The translations under genes were made by a program, and so were the position numbers. The notes beneath the pieces are model-generated. The model was not told where the DNA came from. It did not search any database and saw only the letters and a list, made by a program, of their open reading frames with translations. A DNA stretch of 64,000 bases, from positions 106,879,139 to 106,943,138 of the forward strand of contig OV884011.1 in assembly GCA_930367205.1 (NCBI GenBank), read 5' to 3'. Origin of the DNA: Acanthosoma haemorrhoidale (Eukaryota; Arthropoda; Insecta; Hemiptera; Acanthosomatidae). This document shows positions 12,701 through 21,691 of this stretch, piece after piece (positions within the stretch are counted from its first letter, which is position 1; every line of letters starts with the position of its first letter).

Positions 12701-15700
12701 TGGGATGGGGATGAACATCATACAGATCTGTTTTCTGGAAAATTTGGTTTACTTACTAGACTATAGATTTTTGAACTGTCGCAAGATTAATTTTTCCATT
12801 CAATGATGTTTAGTCTTACTTAGCCAAAAATGAATAAAACATACCCACTGTGACTTGATTTTCTGTTATTACCTTTAAAATTGTGAGCTCTTTTTTATGA
12901 ACTTAATATTTTGGCAAAAAGGATTATCAAAAATGCAAATGATCAAAGGGAATTTTATTAAATAATTGTCTTACTAATTAATTGTAATTAACATGCATTT
13001 AATTACTTTTTGTAGCGGTTGGCAGTAGTTTTGCTGCTGTCTAGTTGTTACAGTCTACAGTCCAACCTTCTTCATGTTTCTAGGTCAAGAGCAGAAAACT
13101 GTTTCTTGGTTGGAGACTGCTTTTAAAAAACTTTAATCCGTTGTATATTATATTTAAATCTAATTAGTATGTATTATTTATAAATTTTTTAAATAAGATG
13201 TATATATATAATTGAGTTAAACACCAATATATGATTGGTATTATGCTTGCATTTAGTCAATTATTTTTTCTTATTATTTAATTTGATGTAACAAAAACAT
13301 ATATCAGAAAAAAACGTATATTTGTAACTTATTTATATTTTTAATGCCTTTTGTATTTTGGATTTGTCCTGTGAAGTTTTTTTCTTTCCCTTAGAGTTAT
13401 TTAAATTTTGCAGGCTCCTAAATCCTGAACTAGGTCAAGCTTGGTACTCAGACTGACAGATGGATTTCCGGTGACAAATGGGTTTAAAAATGCAGTTTGA
13501 AAATATTTATCTATACATCAATACCATAGGTTTACTGATTCAATCATTTAACTGTCAAGGTTATACTTTTTTTGTTTAAGAATTAATATTTTCAGTTTGC
13601 TCCCGTCTGGTCAGATATTTATTGAAATATATTATAAGTGAAATTTTTGTTGTGGTATAGGTCTCACTATTATTTATAATAATTAATAAAATAATAATAG
13701 ATTAAATATAAGTAACTAAAATCAAACGAAACATAATGAACAACCCTTAAATGGTACAAATATGGTTAGTCAGTCTTCAGAAAGATTTATGAATAAACAA
13801 TCATTATTTATTCGGATGAATAAATCTTTATAGTCAATACATCTGATTAAAATTTAGTCATGATTAAAATAACGGTTAGTCGCAATTAAATCTAATTAAA
13901 TCACCGTTGATCATGAGCTGTACATGTGATGTGCAGTGACGTTAGCCCGACAGAACAGCGGAGCCCTCACTGTACACAGGTGGTCTGAAAAGTTTCCGAC
14001 CTCAACATGGAGATGATAATAAAATAAATAAAAGCTAAAATAAAAGCTTTGTTAGGTCGGAAACTCCTACAATGGTCCTAGTAAAGTTAGCATTGGATTA
14101 GGGCAGACCTGGGTCGACTAAGCCCGCACGACTGTACGGTATTGCTTGTAACTGGTAACCCCTGCCTACATAAAATCCTATTCAGTTTTAGAATGTAATC
14201 CCACGATGATTATTAGTCAAAGGAGGAAGATGGATACAGGGCCGGGGCTCGATTTCGGGACCTCGTGATCTCGGCTCGGGTGTTCTAGCCACTAACTTCT
14301 ATTTTAAGATGTCCTATCGAGCCCGAGTCTAGCCAATTTCAAATCTGTTTAGCTACGCTCTCGCAAGCCTTTGAAAAACATCGCCAGAGTGAATTCATTC
14401 AAAGGAGACTACAGTGCAATCCAAAAGATTATACCTTATATTAGAGTCTTTTCAATCAAGTCAAGTATAATGATACACGTTATATGTACGCATAATACTT
14501 GTATTGCATTATATAATTTTTATATAAAAAAAAACAACTGTATATAATGTAGCGACGCTACAGGAGATATAAAAAACCATATGTAAATAGATTCGACTGA
14601 GAATCTATAATTGAAATAATCACTGTGAGAGTTAGTTTGCCTTATACGGCAGTTATATATTTTATTATTTATTTGTTTAGAACAAACCGGTTCGTTTAGT
14701 GATGGTAAAAAAAAATAATGCTGGAAAGACTATTGGTATGTTATATTCTCCTTTCTAGAGTAGCAATTATACTAGAAAGGACAAAACAACAAATATACAA
14801 TGCACTGGACCAATACGGGATAGAAAAAAGACTTTTAACGTGAGATGTAGTTCTAGTGTAGATCGGACATGAACTCTTGTTTGGACCATACAGATTTTGG
14901 AAGTGATCAAAGATTTAGGAAGATTAAGGTGGTTTGATCGTGCAAATGGCTGGATTTAAGAAGAACTCGAAATAATTAAGGGGATGGGAATTTGAAGGTA
15001 GATAGAAGAGTAAAGATGCTAACTTTACTTGGACCATTGTATAGTGAATGATGCACTGTACTGTCGGGCTAACGCCACTCCACATTACATGTACAGCTCA
15101 TGATTAACAGTGTATATATATATATATATATATAAATATAATAGGGATAGATATATAAGGTCACAACATGGGGGTTGGCGAGCGAGGCGAGCAGACGGTG
15201 GTGCCTCCTAGTTCAATTAAATAATAACAAAACTATTTATTTATTCATACTTCTAGGTGAATTCTACTTTTAACAGGAACTTAAATCGTCTTTCGACTGT
15301 CTGAGTATGATGTGGTTATAGCCGATTTTATTAAAGTTTTTATTTGTGGTTAAGCTATTATTATTTGCTGAAAGAAAGATTTTCAGCAACCATTATGGTT
15401 AAAAAAATAAATGATGTAGTTTTGGTTGAAAACACTCACAACCTTCTCATAACCATTACAGAAACACGGGGAGCCACGTAAATATCTTTCGGATCTGTAA
15501 TATGTTCTTTTTTTTATATATATTAATTTTCAAAAATGCATTTTATAGTTTGTAATTATTGCAGGGATAATTTCAGTTGGTAAAAGTCATTTAAATAATA
15601 AAAAAAAAACTAGAGAGACTACTGATGCTTGGTTCAGCTACTATTAATTGACATTAAGATTGTCTCGGATACATTTGATTTAGTACACTCAGCGTGGTTT

Positions 15701-18700
15701 ACCCTGAATTTTACTTGGACCTTAGCAGTCACCCGCGGTGCTAACCTCAGTTCAGCGATATTTCAATTTGTACTGCTAACATTTCACTACATACTGGACG
15801 TTTATAAATGCTTTAACAGACATAACAATCTCAAGACCAGTAATACGTTTTTACAATAAGATGCCACTGCAGAAAATTGTTCCTCCGTATTTTCCAAAAA
15901 TATTTAAGAATAGTCTTAATTATGTTTCGGTGAAATTTACAATAACCCAAAGTTTCTGGTAACAATCAGAATTAGAAGGGTAAGATAAAACGGTGTGATT
16001 CAGACTGTGCAGGCGTCCGGAAATAGGCTGGAAGGTTGTTGGCACCTTTCCTCCAAGCACTGGCAAGCGTCCACTCCACCAAACTTTTGGAATTTCCATT
16101 TCTCAGGGGGGTTGTCTGGCTGTCTATTTCTAGAACCGTCCGTATTATCTTTTACTTCTGGTGTCATTTTAGTGGCGAACACGACTGATAAATTTTTTTT
16201 TCTTAATAACTCGGGGTATTTCCAAGGTGGCTCAATTTTTACCGAATAGTGCATGTGCTCTAATTGGTATTTCAAATATAATCTGTCATAGATATGATTC
16301 AGAAAGCTGTGGCCTGACTGGGATGTGACACGCGTATATATATTGTAGAAAGAACTTGGCAGTGTTAAAATAAGGCCAACGCCATTTAAATCCCTCTAGA
16401 AGTCTCCCAGAAGCTATTTCGGTTGGGCAACTCTACCTTTGGGAGGGGAGCTCCGATCCTCGGCCTTCAGTGATTGTATTACACTAGGCTTAGAGCCTCT
16501 CCTGTATCCGCAGTCTATTATAGTCGCCTACTATTGTTAATCTAGGTAGCCAACGCCTTGTCACAGAAATAGAACCAATAAATAAGGTTTTGCAGTCTAT
16601 ATAAAAAACAAATGAATATCTGCATAATTTAAACAAACTTACACTTAAAGAACCCGAAATTTAAAACAATAAAGAAAACACAACAAAAAAAAACAACTTG
16701 AATGCCAATCAAGGGAAATCAAACAATAATTGATTAGCACTATTTTAAGTAAACATCACAACTAACTACTGGACTGTTCAACTGATTCGGTAACCTACGT
16801 AATACTCCACACATACCGGACATAACTCAATGAAAGTTCAAAGGTGCTTGATGTCAATTTGCAAATCACATTCGCTGATTGTTGCATATATTTAATGGCG
16901 CAATTTAAGGAGTAAAGTTTAAATAGTAATAATACCAAAATTCGCTATATAGTCCTGGCAAATACTATCTATTTTACGAAATCAAGATTTATATCAAAAC
17001 CAAACAATATTCTATGATATAAGATAAGCGCCGGTTGTGGAAGGATATACTTAAATAATAAATCTTACGTCTCTCCACATAAGGTAGCATATTATATTTA
17101 AGATTATTATCATAACCTTCTATTCTTATAATATAGGTATAAGGTCCTATAAGAATATATTATAATTTAAGATTATGGATAAAAAACTAAGAGCACACTC
17201 AGTTGACTGATAACTCAGTTGGTTCGGGTACGTAAATGTATTTCACACATCTTTATGCACAATAATAAAGTGCCAAATTTCGATGGACTGTTATGGCTTA
17301 GTGGTCATACCGACTTTGTCCCAATATGGAGATTATTGGAGAACGCATATATTCCATGATAACGAATCGATTTAAAATAGTTGCATTTCGATTATTTATA
17401 TCAATAATAAAATTGTGTCAAAATATCGTAATAAAATCTGATAAGAATTAGCTAAACAATAAAAAAAATAATTATTTAAAAATATTTTTTTAAACTGATC
17501 ATCAAGGGGCTACGATGACCATCAAGAACAACAACGCGCTTTTATGAATTTTGTTTTTAAACTATTAGAAAAGCTATCAATTTTTATTTTACTTATATTT
17601 TAAATGGATGGCTCACGATAGGATCTTTTACCCTTCTTGGCCTAAATGGGAGTATATAAATACGTAAAACTTCAAATTTATCAATGTCACCTTAATATAT
17701 TAATCTCAGTTAAATATTTTTTACCAAGTAATTATTATTTAAATTTATTGTGTTATATTTTGATACATCACTTAGATTAAGTAGTTTAGGTTTATTATAA
17801 ATGTAGCAATTTATTTAGACCAGTAAAGAACTAAAATAGCTACGAAGGAATTTGTGTGGGCGTGTGCTTTGGTGTGATTTATTCCAAAAAGCTGACAAAG
17901 GCAATAGATATCCCTACTGGATTTCGTTTTAAAAAACAAAACAAAAAGAAAACACCATTTATTAATAAATGTAAATATACGAAAATTATAAATTCATAAA
18001 CTGTTAATAACTTTATCATAAATGTGATCCGTTAGTGAAGCAATAGTTTAGTTGGATGAAATAACGAAGTAAATGGGGATTCCCAACCAGCACCAAAATT
18101 CACATCTTCATAGTTATCTTTTATGGATAAGTAATAAGAACCAAATTAATTTCATTCATGCCAATCATAAATAATTTAAAAATCAATAATTTAATCTGTA
18201 AATTACAAGAAAATAACTAAAATACTTTAGGTACTATTAAAAATGTAGGAAACTGAAATGAAATGTATTGTGACTCAGTAGAGGTCCAGAAAATTGTTTT
18301 GTATAATAATAATTGATTGTTTCGTTAAGTAAGATTTTTCTCTCTACATACTTTGATTATAAATTGACCTGTTAGTCCCAAGAAACATTTATAAATGTAT
18401 CCGGATATACTAAGTTACCCGTTAATAAAGGATTTTTTTAAGGTTCTGCCTGATGGAGTTGACTGAGCATCATGAGGGAAGCTGAGTAGCTACTTGAGTA
18501 AAGAAGGATCAATACCAGCCTATAGAATTGAAATATAACTACATTTGAGAGGATAACCTAGCAAAGTGTCTGCTTGGCCTCGTCTCGTTTGACCACGAAG
18601 TTCATTTTTTAAGGTATTCAGTGTCAATGACTAACGAATGTTATTTTTTTTTTCACATTAATAACCACTGGAAATCAACTAATACCTGTTGTACTCAATA

Positions 18701-19880
18701 CTAGGAAGTAATTTTATGATTCATTTAAACAAATCTTGAAACACACTTAATTGTTTATATCAAAGTGTATTTATTTTACCCAAGCTATTTAATTTTTTTT
18801 CAATTAATTGAAACAACTTTTGCTGCCTTTTTTTATTTGGATTCTTCCATTACCAAGGCTGTTTTATTATTAGATGAATTATTGCTATCATAAATATTTG
18901 TCTATGATGGGTGTATTTATGAAGTATGATTCGCCACTGACGTAAAATGGTCAAAGCCCAGTGGATAAGGAGGTCGGACGGAGATAAAAATTATTTTAAA
19001 CCAAGAGTGCTACACTCCCGACCTAATTTGGTCAGATCCCGGCTGCCGTCTACTGGTGGCGCACTCTATTTCTTCTTGACAAGACACACGGCCCTCTATA
19101 CTTATCCGGCTTAATCATTAATGTAAACCTTTATTATTTTATGTAAGGGAAATATATAATTTTTAGGGTGCAACAGGAGTTTATTTAGTTAATTTAATGC
19201 GAAATTCTGCTATATTGCTTCATATTTTAAATAATTAGCATTTTGTTGCAACCTGATACATTTTTAATGAAGTATTACTGAAGACTGAGTAGGGGTTTCA
19301 AAGTCAGTAGTGATCAAAGTGAGTAGGGGATTATATTCTTCAAGGTCATCACTTCAACCAATCTTCTGTTAGCATTGTTTAATAATAGTCCTACTAATAA
19401 TAATTCACACATTAATGAAAAATAATTATTTCAAGCAATTACGTACGACGTTTATTTATTTTTTATGGTTAGAGATAACTTGAAGTGTTATAGTGATAAA
19501 TTTATTTACTTGGTACGAAAAAGCTCGATATGTAGGTTATAGTGAAAAGCCGTGGACAAAAGTGAACAAAAAAGCAAAGCGTTAGGAAAGCGAATAGCGA
19601 TCATCATTGGAACTCACCCGCTGCCTGAGTTCTCGTTCGGATTCCAGGTCTTCGCCGAGAAGTCGTATCTTGTCCTGTGCAAAAAGTTTGACAACATTGA
19701 GGACTGATTTTCGAGAGCGCGATGTGACATAGAAGCAGAAGAAGAGGAAGGTAGTTGATGACTTACCTCGAGCCTAGAAAGGGCACTGAGGTCGGCGGAG
19801 TACTCGATGTTGACGTCTGCGGCACCGCCCCCGCTGGAGCGGTAGGTGTACTTGGCGGTCCGGGAGGTAGCCAGAGGCAT
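618..19880 (-). CDS. Prm: Paramyosin gene, 14 coding exons, 3' end outside window
   Basis: Paramyosin is the rod-shaped coiled-coil core protein of invertebrate muscle thick filaments. I joined 14 minus-strand exons using GT-AG borders and matching phases. They total 1863 nt (621 codons) with no internal stop, against about 880 residues in insect paramyosins, so roughly 255 C-terminal residues lie beyond position 1. The product has a short non-helical head (residues 1-38, Ser/Gly-rich, then ADVNIEY) followed by an unbroken heptad-repeat coiled coil rich in Glu, Lys, Arg and Leu. It has no motor domain, which separates it from myosin heavy chain. Alignment from memory to fly paramyosin is collinear throughout. 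Intron 2 is 9.4 kb and the others are 0.1-2.4 kb. The start is the ATG at 19880; an in-frame GTG four codons upstream is unlikely to be used. An internal promoter before exon 13 probably makes a short isoform (see 1105-1474). Confidence 0.96.
833..1028 (-). CDS. Prm: Paramyosin exon 13, first exon shared with miniparamyosin
   Basis: This 196-nt exon starts with the single base C that completes a codon. Joined to exon 12 (CG|C) it gives Arg; joined to the alternative first exon (AG|C) it gives Ser. It then reads [19 protein letters not shown] and KIKKK-like rod sequence ([19 protein letters not shown]) and ends at ACT|gtaagc in phase 0. In fly paramyosin the segment from KQTSIEIEQ to the end is, by my count from memory, exactly the 363 residues shared with miniparamyosin, so this exon marks the shared boundary. 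Confidence 0.95.
1105..1474 (-). CDS. Prm (short isoform): Miniparamyosin-specific first exon (5' UTR plus 100 codons)
   Basis: This minus-strand exon has its own promoter: TCAGTC initiator with +1 at 1474, TATA at -31. A 68-nt leader is followed by ATG at 1406-1404 and 302 coding nt to a donor at CACAG|gtggat in phase 2, the phase needed to join exon 13 as AG|C (Ser). The first 100 residues ([14 protein letters not shown] at the start, MDH at the end) are basic and unlike the coiled coil. In fly, miniparamyosin shares paramyosin's C-terminal 363 residues and has its own N-terminal segment of roughly 110 residues (from memory). Position, size, phase and promoter all fit. The donor (gtggat) is weak. 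A second donor-like site at gcag|gtttag is out of phase with exon 13. Confidence 0.82.
1471..1505 (-). promoter_or_regulatory. Internal core promoter: TATA box and initiator
   Basis: On the minus strand TAAATATA runs from 1505 to 1498 and the arthropod initiator TCAGTC from 1476 to 1471. With +1 at the initiator A (1474), the first T of the TATA box is at -31, the canonical spacing. The pair lies just upstream of the 100-codon alternative exon and would drive the short isoform. Confidence 0.75.
1535..1544 (-). promoter_or_regulatory. MEF2 binding site
   Basis: CTATAAATAG (minus strand CTATTTATAG) is a perfect match to the MEF2 consensus YTAWWWWTAR. It lies 61-70 bp upstream of the predicted internal start site. 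MEF2 controls paramyosin and miniparamyosin in fly muscle, so the site fits the muscle role. An E-box-like CAATTG lies between it and the TATA box (about 1508-1513). Confidence 0.65.
2417..2529 (-). CDS. Prm: Paramyosin coding exon 12 (residues 476-513, part)
   Basis: This 113-nt exon enters in phase 0 after ttaaccag| and leaves in phase 2 at CG|gtaagc. It encodes [12 protein letters not shown] and [15 protein letters not shown]. It is the last exon unique to full-length paramyosin; the short-isoform first exon (1105-1474) lies between it and exon 13. Confidence 0.95.
3430..4520 (-). pseudogene. Decayed multicopy transposon-associated gene inside paramyosin intron 11
   Basis: Three successive minus-strand reading-frame blocks (about 4517-4242, 4215-3892, 3922-3620), followed by decayed sequence to about 3430, read as one protein broken by frameshifts and stops. 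Recognisable segments in order are [75 protein letters not shown] and, in broken frames, GERFHQDIKTME-like and [17 protein letters not shown] residues. I recall the [18 protein letters not shown] protein as an uncharacterised multicopy family in hemipteran and some other invertebrate genomes, with mobile-element behaviour. Its biochemical function is unknown to me. It lies in the same orientation as paramyosin and is not an exon of it. Confidence 0.65.
4906..5033 (-). CDS. Prm: Paramyosin coding exon 11 (residues 433-475)
   Basis: This 128-nt exon completes the Asp codon split by the phase-1 intron (acceptor aaaatag|) and ends in phase 0 at GCT|gtaagt. It encodes [19 protein letters not shown] and the [19 protein letters not shown] block. 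Confidence 0.95.
6076..6292 (-). CDS. Prm: Paramyosin coding exon 10 (residues 361-433, part)
   Basis: This 217-nt exon, the longest placed here, enters in phase 0 after tgtttag| and leaves in phase 1 at GCAG|gtatga. It encodes [20 protein letters not shown] and ARENKKLA, both strongly conserved in paramyosins. Confidence 0.95.
6371..6593. mobile_element. MITE with about 75-bp inverted repeats in paramyosin intron 9
   Basis: The left end reads TCTGTGGtGgTATGGCAGAT from 6371. The right end, reverse complemented from 6593, reads TCTGTGGcGcTATGGCAGAT. The arms go on matching inwards through TATGTCC, AAAA, TTTTCTG, TGAGT and GATAT for about 75 bp each, leaving a short AT-rich centre. There is no coding capacity. 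No clear target-site duplication is visible. The family is unknown to me. Confidence 0.7.
6609..6741 (-). CDS. Prm: Paramyosin coding exon 9 (residues 316-360)
   Basis: This 133-nt exon completes the split Arg codon after tatttttag| and ends in phase 0 at AAG|gttagt. It encodes [18 protein letters not shown] followed by [12 protein letters not shown]. The intron after it carries the inverted-repeat MITE at 6371-6593, whose outer end lies only 15 nt from the donor. Confidence 0.95.
7523..7719 (-). CDS. Prm: Paramyosin coding exon 8 (residues 251-316, part)
   Basis: This 197-nt exon enters in phase 0 after gatgtccag| and leaves in phase 2 at AG|gttagc. It encodes [38 protein letters not shown] and EEVEEI. 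The start is set by the splice acceptor; upstream in-frame codons (MEINCDV...) are intronic read-through. Confidence 0.95.
8566..8691 (-). CDS. Prm: Paramyosin coding exon 7 (residues 209-250)
   Basis: This 126-nt exon, phase 0 at both ends, has acceptor ttctctag| and donor AGG|gtgagt. It encodes [18 protein letters not shown] and [15 protein letters not shown], standard paramyosin rod sequence. Confidence 0.95.
8777..8896 (-). CDS. Prm: Paramyosin coding exon 6 (residues 169-208)
   Basis: This 120-nt exon, phase 0 at both ends, has acceptor ctgttttgcag| and donor CAG|gtagaa. It encodes [19 protein letters not shown] and the TSHKTR segment, matching fly LNVKIEELNRT and SSHRSR. Confidence 0.95.
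9391..9469 (-). CDS. Prm: Paramyosin coding exon 5 (residues 142-168)
   Basis: This 79-nt exon completes the Lys codon split by the previous phase-2 intron and ends in phase 0 at AAA|gtaag. It encodes [20 protein letters not shown] and a short Lys-rich end. The 100-nt intron before it is among the shortest in the gene. Confidence 0.94.
9570..9736 (-). CDS. Prm: Paramyosin coding exon 4 (residues 87-142, part)
   Basis: This 167-nt exon enters in phase 0 after ttgtttag| and leaves in phase 2 at AA|gtaagg. It contains the [18 protein letters not shown] block and [14 protein letters not shown], both conserved in paramyosin and the myosin tail. Confidence 0.95.
10087..10173 (-). CDS. Prm: Paramyosin coding exon 3 (residues 58-86)
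   Basis: This 87-nt exon, phase 0 at both ends, has acceptor tttgacag| and donor CAG|gtatat. It encodes [19 protein letters not shown] followed by [10 protein letters not shown], closely matching the equivalent fly segment. Confidence 0.95.
11950..12046. mobile_element. Mariner-type MITE (copy 1, 97 bp)
   Basis: Flanked by TA on both sides (11948-11949 and 12047-12048). The left end, cacacaggtggtctgaaaag then tttccgacct, pairs with the right end, which reverse complements to cgagggtggtttgaaaag then tttccaacct. TA target duplication plus about 28-bp terminal repeats of this type fit the irritans/Himar-like mariners. The 40-bp AT-rich centre has no coding capacity. Confidence 0.75.
13975..14067. 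mobile_element. Mariner-type MITE (copy 2, 93 bp) nested in inverted repeat
   Basis: Flanked by TA (13973-13974 and 14068-14069). It shares cacaggtggtctgaaaag, tttccgacctcaacatg and gatgataataaaataaata with copy 1, but has a small internal duplication (aaaagct...) and a shortened right end (aggtcggaaactcc). The opposite arm of the host element (near 15044) keeps the empty site, a single TA, which proves the insertion boundaries. Confidence 0.8.
14225..14315 (-). repeat. tRNA-derived SINE-like segment
   Basis: On the minus strand GTTAGTGGCTAGAACACC resembles a tRNA A box, and about 25 nt later ATCGAGCCCCGG resembles a B box (GGTTCGANTCC). The segment is locally GC-rich against AT-rich flanks. 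It is not a functional tRNA: no acceptor stem pairs. It lies inside the 1.2-kb element. Confidence 0.35.
14539..14594 (+). repeat. Dispersed repeat, copy A
   Basis: Reads tgtatataatgtagcgacgc tacaggagatat through gtaaatagattc. It closely matches 30671-30724 in the same orientation. It includes the small palindrome gtagcg-cgctac. Confidence 0.6.
18945..19090 (+). repeat. tRNA-derived SINE-like segment
   Basis: GCCCAGTGGATAAGGAGGTC resembles an A box and GGTCAGATCCCGGC a B box, in the right order but about 70 bp apart with an AT-rich insert between them. The GC content stands out from the surrounding intron. No full tRNA fold is visible. Confidence 0.35.
19618..19674 (-). CDS. Prm: Paramyosin coding exon 2 (residues 39-57)
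   Basis: This 57-nt exon, phase 0 at both ends, has acceptor ttttgcacag| and donor CGG|gtgagt. It encodes [19 protein letters not shown], the start of the coiled coil. It is separated from exon 1 by only 92 nt and followed by the gene's longest intron (9.4 kb). Confidence 0.95.
19767..19880 (-). CDS. Prm: Paramyosin coding exon 1 (residues 1-38)
   Basis: This exon starts with ATG at 19880-19878 and ends at a consensus donor, GAG|gtaagt, in phase 0. It encodes the non-helical head: [16 protein letters not shown], a Gly/Ala stretch, then [18 protein letters not shown]. The ADVNIEY...DLS.LSRLE block is the paramyosin N-terminal signature known from fly. Just upstream of the ATG is a pyrimidine-rich run ending in cag (about 19893), which could be the acceptor of a 5' UTR intron. 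Confidence 0.95.
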
Positions 19881-19889
19881 GGCTGGTAA

Positions 19890-20070
19890 CACTGTCGAGA
19901 CAGAAGATAGAACTGAGGAGGGCTGTCGGTGTTCGCGACGGTACCAACGGAAAGGATGCCTCGCGCTCGGGGTCTAGTCAGAGTATTGGCCGCCGCGAGC
20001 TCCGCCCCCGGCGCTTCTGTCGTTCGCGCTTGCGCATCAACTATTCGCCCCGCCCCCGCTACCGGCCTCT
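19890..20070 (-). promoter_or_regulatory. GC-rich paramyosin 5' region
   Basis: This is a CpG-rich stretch in otherwise AT-rich DNA, directly upstream of the ATG. It has GC boxes (ccccgccccc) near 20050. A minus-strand TCAGTT initiator lies at 19916-19911 with no TATA box at -30. This is probably the main, TATA-less promoter and 5' UTR. The exact start site cannot be fixed from sequence alone. Confidence 0.5.
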
Positions 20071-21691
20071 CAATGGTCCCTCATTCCCTGTCACCTGCTA
20101 AACCTATCTCAGGATCACTGAACTGTATCTATCGGTACATCCGCGTGTATTCGTCCCCGACACTTGTTGGTCGCGACCCTAAAGTGCTGACCGTGGCAAA
20201 ATGCTGTTTGGGACCTAATCAATATGTTTTCCCCTCTGGGTTCTGGTATGGAATGCCGGTTATATCTCAATTATAGCCTACTTTATACAGCTTTTACAAC
20301 TGAGCTCTTATTACCTTATAATGTCTATCCACTGGGACCGCTCTAGTGCAAAACTACGAGGTTAGGTATTATCTCAGAACGCCTTGTTTGTTAGAAGAGG
20401 CAAGAGAAGCTAGATTCTTGAAAGAGATCTAAGTGGGACTCTAAGCAATTTCAATTTGTTGACGGTTTCTAGAACCTACTATAGGAAGGAGGAAAACTAT
20501 AACACTAAAAAGGTGAAAAGAAGATAAAAAATGAATAGCAAGAAAATTACTAGGGATATATTTAAAATTAACTAATCCTTATCGTTATACTGAATTGTAA
20601 TTTTTATGATTTCATAAATTAGATTTATTATTTGTGTAACATTCTTCAAGTTCTATCGAGATGTTTAAGTGGGACACAAAACAAATCCGTGACGCTTGGC
20701 AAGGACCTGCACAGTCGACGTTTGTTGGCAGCGAACCTTTCATCAGTGGAGAACATACCCTCTCGTAAATGCTCAGACCCAAGAATTGGGGTTTCTCCTC
20801 TGGTTCGTGTCTTTATATGTCATCTTCCGTATTCTCAACTCAATTTTGGTGGTCTATTGTACCAACGATAAGTAAGACGATAATCTAACTAGTATAAACA
20901 TGGTTAAAGTTTATGATGTCAGTTGTTTAGAAAGATAAAAAAGTATTTGACTGGGCAGACCTCTCAAGTTATCCGCACCTCGCCGTTATGGATCGTAACT
21001 AAATCAGCTGTGCAGGTGTGTTTGACTGAAAAAGATTTCTTGGCCAGCTTCCAGGCTAGCGCGACAGGCATCTGGTCCTAGAAACAACTCAATAGCCTCA
21101 TTAGCTATAGACAATTTCAATATGTTCACTCATTCACATAAAAAGTTCTTCCTTGAGCATAAACTCAATGAATTACGAAACATTGTAGATAGGTTTTTTT
21201 TTTTTCATTATTGGTACTGCGTTTATTTTCCAATGAAAGCAATTATCACATCATATATATTCAGCAAGGTTACACATCGATTCTTACCGTCACATTCACT
21301 CAATATGTTGGCTTTAAACCTTAGAGATCTAGATCCTCTTTCACCAATTCTCTTCGTCAGTTCCTGTCTTGGACAAACACCTGGCAGTTAATTATTCGTT
21401 TTGTGACCTTGAATAAAAGTTGTAGACTTATACTGCTTCTTTTGGCTGCAATAGAAGCCACAAACTACATTCTTGCTCTGTGGTCTGTCTTCCCATCTTA
21501 TTCCTCTTGCTCAAGCTTCAGCCGAAATGGAACGGAGAGTTAAAGTAATTCATCGTTTAAAAGAATTCTTCATTCACCTGTTCAATCTCCCTCTAAAATT
21601 AATGAACATGCCCTATTTTAAAAATCAGTAGGCTCCTTACGAAGCATTTAGTTCTTCCATTTTCCCCATATCCGTCTATTAAGGCTAGAAA
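20071..21691. other. Spacer, nothing recognised
   Basis: AT-rich sequence upstream of paramyosin. Short open frames at 19929-20276, 20632-20871 and 21122-21391 have no recognisable motifs. Distal muscle regulatory elements could lie here, but I see no perfect MEF2 site. Confidence 0.5.

Larger units (their letters stand above)
13902..15112. mobile_element. Non-autonomous inverted-repeat element, 1.2 kb
   Basis: The left arm 13902-14093 and right arm 15016-15112 are inverted repeats beginning CAC(C/T)GTT(G/A)ATCATGAGCTG. After removing the MITE inserted in the left arm, both arms are 97 bp. The roughly 920-bp interior has no long open frame. It contains a tRNA-like segment (about 14225-14315) and a dispersed repeat (14539-14594). 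No target duplication or transposase identifies the superfamily. Confidence 0.65.
10174..19617 (-). other. Paramyosin intron 2 (9.4 kb)
   Basis: This AT-rich intron holds one mariner-type MITE (11950-12046), a 1.2-kb inverted-repeat element (13902-15112) with a second MITE inside it, a (TA)n run at about 15113-15133 and a tRNA-like SINE candidate near 18.95 kb. Open frames at 15629-15859 and 16000-16275 show no recognisable domain or codon pattern, and I do not call them genes. Confidence 0.75.

Noticed and set aside
16000..16275. 91-codon minus-strand frame in paramyosin intron 2
   Set aside because: Both strands are open over the same stretch, with no recognisable domain and no splice context.
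19929..20276. 115-codon plus-strand frame upstream of paramyosin
   Set aside because: It lies in the GC-rich promoter region where stop codons are rare; no motif, and composition is Ala/Pro/Arg as expected from CpG-rich DNA.
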